Assembly (NCBI GenBank): GCA_025449115.1 | Contig: JAHLKC010000002.1 | Span: 124,001 to 188,000 of the forward strand | Direction of reading: 5' to 3' | DNA length: 64,000 nt | Origin: Chytridium lagenaria | Lineage: Eukaryota > Chytridiomycota > Chytridiomycetes > Chytridiales > Chytridiaceae | Part shown: positions 33,866-44,056 of the stretch, piece after piece | How positions within the stretch are numbered: position 1 is the stretch's first letter | Layout of the letters: each line of letters starts with the position of its first letter | Program-made: the position numbers and the translations under genes | The notes under the pieces: generated by a model | What the model was told of the DNA's origin: nothing | Seen by the model: only the letters and a program-made list of their open reading frames with translations | The model's database searches: none

Positions 33866-35368
33866 ATGGTTGAATCCGCAGTTTATGATAAAGGGCTTGA
33901 GGATGGGGAGCTTGAAGATGGCGAACTAGAAGATATCGGCGCCGATGAAGGTGCTTTAGTAATATCAAAAGAGCCCTTAATCATGCCACAGGGGGTCGGT
34001 GCACCAATCGACACTAGAGTTGAGGATGTCGTCACAGATTCGTTCATAAGTTCAAATTACGGACATGTTGACGATTCTGTGAAGACGCAACCACAGCCAA
34101 AGTCCAAGAAGAGAAAGCGGGGGAAAGGGGAAGCAACGGAACAAAGTGTCAAGAAGCCGCCCCAACAGCAACAGCAACACCGACAACACGAACAAAAGCC
34201 TCAACAGCCAAAGTTTGAGTATGTTTGTAGACTCTGTGGAATCCCGGGCCACCACGTTTCGGCTTGCCCTAGCCCAGACCCGGATGCTCTTATTCTCCCC
34301 GAAGGTTATGTCTGCAAGAGATGCAATCAGCCAGGTCACCACATTCGCTTTTGTCGCAAAACCATCAGAGAGGTCGAGCACAAATTACACCTTACGAAGA
34401 AGCAGTCTGGGGGCAAGGATTTGCGAAAGAAGGAGGATAAGTCCGGGCAGCTTAACGAAAATGGTATAGATCTCTTGAAGGCTGCGTTAAACATGGAGGA
34501 TCCTGCCGTCAAGAACACTACACTGTACAAGATATTCGGTGATTCTCTTCCCAAAGCTTTGTCAGAGCTCGGCAATCTCGTCGTCTCTGCAGCAACCCCG
34601 CCTTCGGAGCCTGGACCTTATGATGCAGAAAATGGTGCGCCAAGGAAGAAAAAGGTTTCGAAGGATAAACAGCCACCGCAAGAGCAGAAGGCAGCCTCTG
34701 TCAGACCCATTTCCCCAGCTTCCACAGCGTCAACATCAAACTCTGCCATAGCGAATGAGGAGGGTGATTCCAAGCCCAACGTATCCACTGGGGCTTTTCG
34801 ACAAACGCAAAGAAAGCCTATCGTCTGCAGGTTCTTCAAATCTGGTCAATGTAATCGCCAAGATTGCGCGTTTTCCCACGATCTGTCAAAGGAACTTTGT
34901 GCTTTTCACACAATTCTTGGCGGATGTGCAAAGGGGGATCAGTGTCCTTATTCCCACGAGCAGGTCGATGATGAGACAAGAAACAGGATGCTCGAAGAAC
35001 ACCGCGCCTTCAAGGAAAAGCAAAAGAACTCTGAACCGAGGAAATCCGCCGTAGTCGTCTCCACTAACACCACTTCAGCTTCTGAGGAGGCGAGATCGGA
35101 ACACCCTCTACCGGCTCCGGTTCCGTCCAATACCCCTTCCTGGTTGTTGCAGATGGTGAATCCGGTAATAATGAAAGAGCAAAGTCGGGCGAAGACGGAG
35201 AGTGAGCGAAAGCAAGAGTCTAGCTCGTCAAGCTGGATTCTACCTACACTGTCTTCTGTCGCATCCCAGCCGTCGTCGAACAGATTCTCCTCACAGCCAA
35301 ATAACTCAACTGAATTGGACGAAATTCTACACTTGATCCCTGGAGCTTTTGGTAGCCTTAGGCAATGA
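33866..35368 (+). CDS. Zinc-knuckle (CCHC) and tandem CCCH RNA-binding protein
   Basis: One exon, start MVESAVYDKGLEDGELEDGE (chosen over the in-frame upstream ATG at 33809, which would overlap CRIPT). An acidic N-terminus and a basic PKSKKRKRGKG come first. Two CCHC knuckles follow, CRLCGIPGHHVSAC and CKRCNQPGHHIRFC, like those in RBBP6/Mpe1 and air proteins. Then there is a helical stretch DLLKAALNMEDPAVKNTTLY, two CCCH fingers CRFFKSGQCNRQDCAFSH and CAFHTILGGCAKGDQCPYSH, and a charged helix. The Ser-rich tail ends with the short hydrophobic LDEILHLIPGAFGSLRQ. The combination of CCHC pairs and CCCH pairs in one chain points to mRNA binding, processing or export. I cannot assign a named family. 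The frame is clean over 500 residues. Confidence 0.8.
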   Translation: MVESAVYDKGLEDGELEDGELEDIGADEGALVISKEPLIMPQGVGAPIDTRVEDVVTDSFISSNYGHVDDSVKTQPQPKSKKRKRGKGEATEQSVKKPPQQQQQHRQHEQKPQQPKFEYVCRLCGIPGHHVSACPSPDPDALILPEGYVCKRCNQPGHHIRFCRKTIREVEHKLHLTKKQSGGKDLRKKEDKSGQLNENGIDLLKAALNMEDPAVKNTTLYKIFGDSLPKALSELGNLVVSAATPPSEPGPYDAENGAPRKKKVSKDKQPPQEQKAASVRPISPASTASTSNSAIANEEGDSKPNVSTGAFRQTQRKPIVCRFFKSGQCNRQDCAFSHDLSKELCAFHTILGGCAKGDQCPYSHEQVDDETRNRMLEEHRAFKEKQKNSEPRKSAVVVSTNTTSASEEARSEHPLPAPVPSNTPSWLLQMVNPVIMKEQSRAKTESERKQESSSSSWILPTLSSVASQPSSNRFSSQPNNSTELDEILHLIPGAFGSLRQ

Positions 35369-35421
35369 TATAAAATGCAGATACAATTAAAATATCAAAT
35401 ACACATATATTCTTATATCGC

Positions 35422-36171
35422 TTACTTCTCGGATGATTGACAGTGAAGAAGGATCTCGAGTGCCATCTCCCCAATCTTTTGGTTGTTTTCCTTCATAAAG
35501 ATGTTGATGTTCTTCTGCGTCTCGCTGAGCTCCTTTATCTTGTCCCAAAAGGTTTAAAAGTTCAAATGAGTGGGACCCTCGCATTTCAATCTACCATACC
35601 TCTGCAAGCCTCTGCTTCAATGCTGTCGTCATCTCTCCGCAGTCTGGAATGGAATGAAGGTAAAACAAAAGATAAAAAGGGACGAAAATTGGCCGGTTAG
35701 TCGAATACCTTGTATCAATTTGTAGCTGGCTTCAATGGATGATCTCATGCTAAGATTGTCCATAGGACTCTCTTCCTTGGATGCAAAAGCGGCTCCTTTT
35801 AAAATGGACGGCTTCGTCGGACTCTCAACCATAACCACGTCATCATCAATCACGTCCGGACTGTTGCTAACTGGTTTCCCGCTTAGCCTCGACGACGCGG
35901 AGCCCTGGCGTTGTCCTTGAGCCTGCATTCCCATTCCGTTGCCAGCTTGACCGGCGCTGTCAGTTTGACCGCTGCTGGGAGTCCAGGAAGACGAGAGTCG
36001 CTGTTGCTGAGGCTTAGCCTTCCATGGAGAATCGCCAGAAGAACTGCTGGATGGGGAGCCGAGGTATCTTGTGCGGGCCTGAGCGCCTGGTGGATAGGGC
36101 ATGCCTTTATGACCTCCGCTTGCGAGCGTGCCCATTGCACCATTCTTGCCACCAGCCACCAAGGCCGCCAT
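35422..36171 (-). CDS. Unrecognised Ser/Gln-rich protein with C-terminal coiled coil
   Basis: Not recognised. The start is MAALVAGGKNGAMGTLASGG. Residues 1-150 are low-complexity (Gly, Ser, Gln, Pro), with DVIDDDVVMVESPTKPS, which looks like a SUMO-interacting hydrophobic/acidic stretch (inference). The C-terminal half is helical: SMRSSIEASYKLIQ, an intron (about 35643-35710), DCGEMTTALKQRLAE, an intron (about 35540-35600), then IKELSETQKNINIFMKENNQ KIGEMALEILLHCQSS EK. The helix has a heptad-like pattern, so it probably dimerises or joins a complex. A Mediator, DASH or kinetochore subunit are speculative options. Confidence 0.5.
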
Positions 36172-36961
36172 TTAAGCTCCTTTCAACAGATGAAAAGCTA
36201 TTGGCGGTGTTGCTGACACCTGTAGTAAAGTTGATGCCGTTTTTGTTGCTGTTGTTGTTGTTGATGATGTTGTTATTGTGCTTGATGTTGTGACTAACTT
36301 GGCCACCATTCGAACTCATATTAAGTTCTGGACCTATATATATGTACGCAAGATTTTTTGTCAACAAAGTTTAAATTGTTTGTTGTGTGGGACGTGTGGA
36401 CGGCGCATTGAGGGGCCTCGCTGCCTGTGACGTGCCACACTGGCGTGTCTACGGTGCCCTGGCGAGCATGGTTTGAGGCGTGTCTTCGAGTCCGAGTGTG
36501 TGATTCAAAATAAACAACCTTCTTAGCGGAATTTGAAGCTTGAAGACACCACTGCACTCACATCCAATCAGCTCATGTGTCTGTGCTGTGTCTTTCGGAG
36601 TTTGTAATGTCTTTGTTTGTTTGGGCTAAACAAACATAGTTACGTTGTGTTATTACTGTCAAGAAGACGCTGCGTGGTGTCTTAGCAAAATAAAGATTAT
36701 TGTACAGAGTGCGTTTCTGCAGCCAGGACTACAAAAAGCAGGCCTATGCGCTCGAAGTTGCTACGCTATTCTCTCCATTCCTTCCATTTCTCCTGCATTG
36801 GTCCTTCTTTCCAACGCTTATCGTAATATCGTAGCCATCGACATCCAAACGTCAGGTAGGCATCACAGTAATTGACCAGGTTTCACCTCGCATACACTTG
36901 CCCGTCATTTTAATCAAAAGGAACAGCGCTGACTCAAGTTTTCTGTCAGATAGCCATAAAG
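36172..36961. other. Divergent spacer with TTG microsatellite
   Basis: 790 bp between head-to-head genes. It contains a TTG/TTGTTG run (about 36241-36275). Open frames in this run are low-complexity. A TATA-like CTATATATATG lies near 36333. No gene is seen. Confidence 0.5.
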
Positions 36962-39710
36962 ATGAAGGTTCAATGTATTGCGAGCCTTATGCTCGCACTT
37001 AACGCGGCCCGCGTAGCTGCCCTCCCTCTCAGTGAGTACAAGTATGCCACGCCTATCTACTACCCGCCTTCACCCACTTCCGCTCCCATCGTCACTAGTA
37101 AGTGTTTTTTTTTTCTTTTTGCGTTCTTTGGTATAATCCTGAACATCATCTGATCATCTTGTTCGGGTCCTCTCCTCCCATCAGCCCCTTCTCCTACGGT
37201 GCTTGGTGAGAATGTTGAGAGGACAGACACCTCCACTGCCAAGGGCTACTATCTCCCCACCCCAGACTACCACGATGCCCCGGGAGTACGTTGCGCCGTC
37301 TTCATCCATCCCAAGTGCAATCCCCAGTCCTACTGTGTTAGGGTTGAGGTTTCCGCCTCTACAGGTATCGAAACTACGACCACCCTCAAGGCTTACGCGG
37401 CACCAGCCCCCACCTCTTCCACTGCTCCAATTGCTACTCCAATACCTACGGTCCTTGGTGTAGAGGTGTCTGCATCCACCACTGCGACCGTTGCGAAGTA
37501 CTACCCGCCTTCACCTCCCGTTACCACGACCACCATCGCACCAGAGGTCACGGCCTCTCCTACCGTCCTTGGGGTTGAAGTCTCCGCCTCGACAACTAGC
37601 ACCATCGCCAAATACTACGCGGCGCCGCCTTCCTTAACTACTACTGTTGAGGCTGAGCTCAGCGCCACGGTTCTTGGTGTCGAACAGACTTCTACCACCC
37701 CTTGCCCTCACAAGCCAACTCCCCTCCACTCGTCTACTCTTGGCCTTCATCTTCACCCACCCCTTCCGACCCCAAGCCCAGCCCTACCGCATTGGGAGAG
37801 ACTGTTTTCCGGCCTTCGACTGAGACCACCACTGAGGAGACGGCCGCGCCGACTGAGGTCCCAACAACTATCATTGGTGAGTTTCTTTTCGTATTTTAAT
37901 TTTTGTTTAAAGTTAAACTTGATGCTCATTTCTTTTTTTTTTGGTCAGATGCTATCACAACTGCTACGGAAACCTCAGCGGTTGAGAGCACGGAAACCAC
38001 CGTGCAAGAAGAAACGTCTATTTCTGAGACCACCATCGTTCAGGAGACCGCCGCTTCCACTTCCACTTCCACTTTCTGTCTTTGAGGAAACTACTTCCGT
38101 CGCTGAAGAGACGGCCATCCCAACTTCCATTGCTGAGGAGACCACCACATTAATCGTGAGGAGACCGCTACTCTTACTTCCGACTTTGAAGAAACCACCA
38201 CACCTACTTCCGTCTTTGAGGAGACTACATCCGTCACGGAAGAGAACGCTACGCGACCTCCTCATCTCCTGCTGACGAGACTTTCACTTTTACTGAGGTC
38301 CCTACTACCAGTGAGACTACCACCACATCAACGGTATCCCGCGTCACTAAGACTATTGAAGTGCCCTATGTGTACGCTCCTAACATGTACCCTACTCCCA
38401 CTCCGACCTCATCCTGTGAGTTTTCTATACATTTACTTGTTTCTTTGCCCTAATTCCTTTTAATTAACAACTAACCTTATTATTTTTTCTTCAGCCTCGT
38501 TCCCTACCATTAGCCCAACCGCCCTTGGTGAGATCGAAACTCGATCAGAAGAGCTTACCACTTCAACCACATTTTCTTTTCGCCTATTACGCGAAGACAA
38601 GCACCGTGTCTTCTGTCTTGACTCCCAAAATCAGCCCCACTGCCCTTGGTGAGACTGTAGCTAAGGATTCCACCACCACCTCTGCAATCTTCACCACACC
38701 TACCTACATTCCTTACTTAAAGCCGGCCACAGCAACTTCCATTTTAAGCAGCCCCACTGCCCTCGGTGAGACTGTCGCTAAAGATGCTACCACCACCTCG
38801 ACGATTTTCACCATCCCAACATATGTTCCTTACGTCAAACCTACCACCACCACCACAACGTCTGAGGAGGCAGTTCCTACCGTGTCTGGTGTTGAGGCTG
38901 ATAACACGTCCACCGTCGCGGCCTACTACGTCAAACCTACCACCACCACAACGTCTGAGGAGGCAGTTCCTACCGTGTCTGGTGTTGAGGCTGATAACAC
39001 GTCCACCGTCGCGGCCTACTACGTCAAACCTACCACCACCACAACGTCTGAGGAGGCAGTTCCTACCGTGTCTGGTGTTGAGGCTGATAACACTTCACTA
39101 TTCCGGGCTACTAGTTAAACCTACACCACCACAACGTCTGAGGAGGCAGTCCTACCGTGTCTGGCGTTGAGGCTGATAACAGTCACCATTCCGGCTACTA
39201 CGTCAAACCTACCACCACACAAGTCTGAGGAGGCAGTTCCTACCGTGTCTGGCGTTGAGGCTGATAACACGTCCACTATTTCCTGCCTACTACGTCAAGC
39301 CTACCACCACCACAACTGAGCCTGTCCCCACTGTTTCCGGAGTTGAGGCTGACAATACCTCTACCACCCCAGCGTACTACGTGAAACCGTCCCCACCATT
39401 TCTTCCCCAAGGACGAGCCCTACCGCTTTGGGCGAGACAGTTTCTCGGGGCGATGAGACCACAACCACTACGAGGAAACACTCACCACGACGCAAGCACC
39501 GGAGACTACCACTTCAGAGGCACCAGTAGAGACCACCACTTCTGAGGTCACCACCACCACATCCATCCCAACTCCCCCGACCCTTCCTACCCCAGTTCCA
39601 CAAACCTCAGTATTCCTTACCTTAGGCCCACCCAACCCACTCTCCTCACCTCCACCACCACAAAATCTTTCACCTCTACCACCACGACCATGAAAGCCTA
39701 CTACTTCTAA
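36962..39710 (+). CDS. Secreted Thr/Ser/Pro-rich repeat protein (cell-surface mucin-like)
   Basis: The N-terminal signal peptide MKVQCIASLMLALNAARVAA precedes a Thr-rich body made of repeat units. Early units centre on SPTVLGVEVSASTT..AKYY. Middle ones centre on SPTALGETVAKDSTTTS (38640, 38755). A later tandem array of a 31-residue unit (EEAVPTVSGVEADNTSTVAA plus YYVKPTTTTTS) runs from 38837 to 39383. The common core is PT-V/A-L/S-G-V/E-E/T. All are rich in potential O-glycosylation sites. Introns lie at about 37099-37183, 37873-37948 and 38414-38493. The protein ends ..TMKAYYF. No GPI-anchor tail is evident. From about 39100 the array loses frame repeatedly. Function unknown; cell wall, adhesin or effector are possibilities (inference). 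Confidence 0.6.
38837..39383 (+). repeat. Six tandem 93-bp repeat units in the secreted protein gene
   Basis: Units start with AAACCT/AAGCCT at 38837, 38933, 39026, 39117, 39205 and 39297, giving lengths 96, 93, 91, 88, 92 and 87. The first two are multiples of three and open. The last four are not, so the encoded frame is lost from the third unit on. Confidence 0.85.
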
Positions 39711-40221
39711 ATATGCTTACCTATTGTTTTTTTATGGCCCTCTCTACATAGTGTTTGTAATTCTGTGTTTTGATAATTTCCCTTTAATTTCACCTCTTGA
39801 AATGGGTTATAATGTACCTTCATTTTTTATATATGAATAAATAAATATGTGGATGAATTAAAAACTTTTGCAAGTTTCTCTTTGACTGCAATTTACGTAA
39901 AATTGAAAACAGTTGTTGCACCTCTTACGTACCTCCTGGAATCTGGATGCAGCATCACACCCAGTTTAGTTGGCACGCCATTTTTCCAACCCAGCACACC
40001 CCCAAAACTTCCAAAACTTTACATATTGCACTTTTTCGATTCCTGGAACCTCGCGATCATGTAAAAAAGAATTGGCTCGTCTAGTTCAAACCCTTCCAGC
40101 AACCGTGGCCGCTAGCGATACCCCGAACGTGTGAATCTTCCCCCATTTCTTGTCTTCGCGACAGAGCTGCGATAAACACCAGCAGCCGCAATTCAGTTAG
40201 TCTCATGGTCAAGCGCCTGTG
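39711..40221. other. Spacer, no gene
   Basis: An AT-rich region after the secreted protein gene, with ATATATGAATAAATAAAT near 39828-39846 that could serve as a polyadenylation region. No convincing coding sequence. Confidence 0.5.
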
Positions 40222-40545
40222 ATGGAAGATGGCAGTATTAGTGTGGAGGGTGATATTGGCACCATCTATGTCCCTCCGGCCATTCCTTTATCGAGGTTCG
40301 TAACCTTCATCCATCTCACCCGCCCTCTTAACATCCTCTTGTTCATCTGCTTAATGAGGAGAAGCGTGGCATGCAACGTAGTCAACCCCGATGGTAATAC
40401 GGCCAACACCTTGAGTGGAAAGGGTCGGTGGAGATCAATCCACACGGAGGTTTTGTAGACCAACTTGATCGAGGGCTATATGGAGTTGAACTATTGCGAT
40501 GCATGCCTTGGAAGGCGAACGTTGGCAGGACTTGTGGTCTTTAAA
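40222..40545 (+). CDS. Small unrecognised open frame, possibly two exons
   Basis: Not recognised. A frame starting MEDGSISVEGDIGTIYVPPA runs to about 40290, where GAGGTTCG could be a splice donor. A second readable stretch, CAACACCTTGAG onward (40406-40530), encodes HLEWKGSVEINPHGGFVDQL and DRGLYGVELLRCMPWKANVG in a different frame. The joined product would be under 110 residues. It may be a small gene 5' of the cap methyltransferase or a random frame. Support is only the sensible composition of the two pieces. Confidence 0.3.
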
Positions 40546-40779
40546 GCATACCATCGATCATCATGTCGCACCCGACTCGAAAAGCAAAATCTACGTCTGC
40601 ATACTGCATAACACAAAAACATATTGAGGCAATAATTGACCAAAAAAAAGTAACTGCAATATCATAATGTATTTATTCTGCTAATGAATAACACACAGCC
40701 CTCACTTCAGGTTGTTTGTGGGGTCTTTCATCTCAACAACTAAAAATTATACACAAAAGAAAATCACAAGAAGACCAAC

Positions 40780-41914
40780 ATGAAGAGGAGCAACGACGAC
40801 GATGAGTCTGGGCATGTGGCAAAGAAGGTCATTCTCCAGATAACGAGGAAATCCTCGGAGCGAAGCCTCTGTCGTTGCTCCAACATACAACAGTCGACCC
40901 CAAGTCAATGTGGAGAAGCGCAAGGATTCTGTCATCTTTCACATGAAAAACTTCAACAACTGGATCAAGTCTCTTCTAATTGGAAGGTACACGCGACGAG
41001 GAAGTAAGGTTCTAGACTTTTGCTGCGGCAAGGGAGGGGACCTTTTGAAATGGGTAAAGGCTGAAGTAGGGGACTTGGTTGGTGTCGGTGTGTAGCTTGT
41101 GCTTCTATAAATACTTAAATAACTGGCGTCGACATAATTTAGATATTGCAGCAGTATCGATATCTCACGCCCAGCAGCGGTATTCGGAGAAAAGTCACGA
41201 TTCAATGCCAAATTCTTTGTGATGGATTGTTTTAGGGTAAGCAGCTATCAATCTTGGTGTGCTGATGTCGTTAAAGGAGGATCTATCGTCAAAGCTGGAT
41301 TGCACACAACATTCGACGTCGTCAGCTGTCAATTTGCGCTGCATTATTGCGGTATAGATGAGAAGGCTTGCCGAAAGGCTATGGAGAATATCTCACAATT
41401 CTTAAGACCGGGAGGAGTCTTTATTGGCACAATCCCAGATGCATACAGGATTATGTAAGTTGCTTGCATCCTTTAAACTGCAGCTTCTTACATACTATAG
41501 GAAAAGGCTGACGACGTCTGAATCAGGATCGTTTGGCAATGATATATACTCAATTGTTTTTGAAAACAAGAATCATGACGGTTTATATGGACACAAGTAC
41601 GTCTTTGAACTCGCGGATGCCATCGATAGCTGTCCAGAGTATCTTCTGTATTTTCCAACTCTTGTCAAGTGAGTCACCATCCCCTTTCTTTATTGTTTGT
41701 ATGATTAAAGTATTGTGTCTAGGATGGCTAAGGAATATGGATTACGACTCCTTTTTAGGAAAGGCTTTCATGAGATGTTTCAGGATGAAGTGCGCGATTC
41801 AAAAAGCAGAGATCTGCTGTACCGTATGTCTGTTGTAGATGAATCAGGTACCATCTCACCACAGGAATGGGAGGCATTGGGCTGTACATTGCATTCGCCT
41901 TTGAGAAACTGTAG
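40780..41914 (+). CDS. ABD1: mRNA cap guanine-N7 methyltransferase (Abd1/RNMT)
   Basis: A nuclear SAM-dependent enzyme that methylates the 5' cap guanine of nascent mRNA. The start is MKRSNDDDESGHVAKKV. The enzyme signature follows: ASVVAPTYNSRPQVNVEKRK, then FHMKNFNNWIKSLLIG, the SAM-binding motif VLDFCCGKGGDLLKWVKAEV, FDVVSCQFALHYCG, FLRPGGVFIGTIPDAYRIM, YVFELADAIDSCPEYL and AKEYGLRLLFRKGFHEMF. The end is EALGLYIAFAFEKL, which needs one extra G near 41877-41880. Introns are about 41090-41141, 41237-41277, 41456-41501 and 41669-41721. One-base shifts lie near 40845 and 41190 as well. SAM-binding DxGCGKGGD is present as DFCCGKGGD, so it should be active. Confidence 0.85.
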
Positions 41915-41972
41915 ATAAAAATAAAGAATTTCCAAAGTACCCCTGAAAAACTCCTTTAAGCGAAACCTCAAG

Positions 41973-43294
41973 ATGCCTCCTCCGCTCCACCCCCGCCGAA
42001 CCCCGGTGCCAAGGCTGCCGAAGCACCACAAGAACGCGGTGCTCTATTAAAGTCTATCCAGAAGGGTGCAAAGCTTAAGAAGACTGTTACTAATGATCGC
42101 AGTGTCCCCATAGTTGAAGGTATGCTCGTCTACGCTTATCTTCCTTAGTTTTGTTGTTGCTCTCTATATGAAGCTGATATTGTCTTGATTATGTACCATT
42201 TATCTATTACAAACACAACCATTGCGATTTCGCTTTCATTCGGCATCATCCTTTCATTGACGGTATCCCAGCACCAAAAGGAGGTGGTGGCGTGGTGTGG
42301 GGATGGGTCCTCCAGGAGGGCTCCCTCGACCTCCAGTACCCGGTGGAGGTGGAGGGTCTGGAGGTGGTGGAGGGTCTGGAGGTGGTGGAGGAGGACCTCA
42401 GCTTGGTGGATTGTTCGCAGGTGGAATGCCGAAATTGAAGCCACCTGGAGGCCGCCAGGTATGCACATTTGCTTTCTAAAATTGCATATATTGCTTCAGG
42501 ATCTGATAAATCAGTACAGGTATTTCACGAGAGGATCGGACTCATCGCCAAGCCATCTTTACAAAGAAGCCTGTGGCATCAAGAAATGATGATGATAGCC
42601 TCCAGTACCGAGTCTTAGGCCTCCCGTACTTCCCGGAAGAGGCAGCTCTCCTACTCCGCCAACTCCCCCCAGAGTTTCTGTGTCGTCACCCTCAGCTCCA
42701 CCTCCACCTCCTCGAGTGAATCCTGCTTCAGGCGGACCGCCACCCCTGGCTCCGCTAGGCCTGGAGGATCATCGAACGGACCTACTCCTCCCCGCGCGAC
42801 CCACCCCACCGTTATCCTCATCATCCAATTCGCCTTCTTTTGAAAACCGCAGCCTCCGTCTCTTTCCAAGAAAACAGCCCACCAATGCCACCATCGCGTC
42901 CCGCCCGCCTCCCCCTCCGGGAGGTGGTTCGCGGCCGGCCCTCCTCCGCCACCGGCAAGGAACAGTGTCACGTCAAATCCTCCTTCCCGCCCTACTTTTC
43001 CTGACTTTGGTGGAGGTAGTTCGCTTCCGCCGCCTCCGAACCCGCTTCGCCCATCCCTTTCATCTGGTCCGACTGGATTTGCATCGAGTTTGAAATCGTC
43101 TCCCTCCGCGCCCACCGGCTTTGGGGCAGTAGATTTGGAGGTGGCGATAAAATGGAACAAGATGGTCGTTGGAAGTTTCATACAGATCTTCCACCTGTAC
43201 GGTCATATCCCAGTGGTGAAGTGGTCGCATCTGGTGGAAACGATAGAATTCTTTGTCTGCTAGAAAACCACCACCGCCTCCTCCCCGTCGTTAA
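41973..43294 (+). CDS. VRP1: Verprolin/WIP-type actin regulator (WH2 protein), several frame shifts
   Basis: A proline-rich protein of the WASP-interacting (WIP/Vrp1) family, acting at cortical actin patches with WASP/Las17 and the Arp2/3 complex. The WH2 actin-monomer motif is clear in exon 1: GALLKSIQKGAKLKKTVTND RSVP, about 42028-42117. After an intron comes GGPQLGGLFAGGMPKLKPPG, the segment that follows WH2 in verprolins. The body is Pro/Ser-rich with SRPTFPDFGGGSSLPPPPNP and SSLKSSPSAPTGFGAVDLEV. The C-terminus holds GRWKFHTDLPPVRSYPSG, the WH1-binding motif with its aromatic residues, and ends KPPPPPPRR. The frame changes at least four times (near 41976, 42270, 42600-42950, 43230), so this is a reconstruction of one gene from its motifs. 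Actin binding via WH2 is the strongest inference. Confidence 0.7.
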
Positions 43295-44056
43295 CTCGCT
43301 TTCCACGATTGCTGAAGCGTGTCCTCTTTTATTTTATTTCTTTTTTGCCGGAGATGATATATTGCAGGGAGAGGTATTGACCTCTTATTTGAGGAAGGTG
43401 GTCATCTGCCCCTTTTGTCTTTCGTTTTTATTCAGCAGGTCTTTTCTACATCTGAATCTTTTAAATTGACGGATTTTATTTTGATGATCGCCTTTCGCAT
43501 TTTGATTAAGTTCTTTTAGCTTGATTTGTTTTGCTTTTATTATCGCAGTGCTCGAAAGAGCCTTGAAGCTCCTGAACTTGGCAATATGCAACTTCAGGTC
43601 CATTCTGATGTGGTTTTTTGTTTTAATTTTGTGTAAAAGAAAAAGAAATTCCAGAAGGTTTGAGCACAAAGTGACCGCTGTTTGGTGATTGGAACACATC
43701 AGCCCTCCACCCGTACGACCGCATTCACCATCACCGTCACAACACCAAGTTTAAGGAACGGATTCTGTCAGGGAGCTGCTCTAAACGATCATCATCATCA
43801 CCGCTTGCAACAGCTAGCTTCAACATCTATCATCACCATCGTCATCAACATCCAGAGAAAACTCCGCATATAGAATAAGCGGATTTGAGCGTTGTAAACG
43901 ATCTTGCAGACAAAGTGGGGGGAGGGCAATCTGCATCTATTCGGAATCTCCCGACTATTATTTGAAGGCGTCTTCATCCACTTGAGGCGATCGCTGCAGG
44001 AGATTTAGATAGAACGAGGCCTGCATGGGTTGCTGCAGTAAGTGCCATTCAATAGA
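43295..44056. other. Spacer, possible leader exons of the LIM gene
   Basis: 762 bp with AT-rich parts and a His/Thr-rich open frame (43690-43870). No conserved motif was found. Some of it may be 5' exons of the following gene. Confidence 0.35.
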
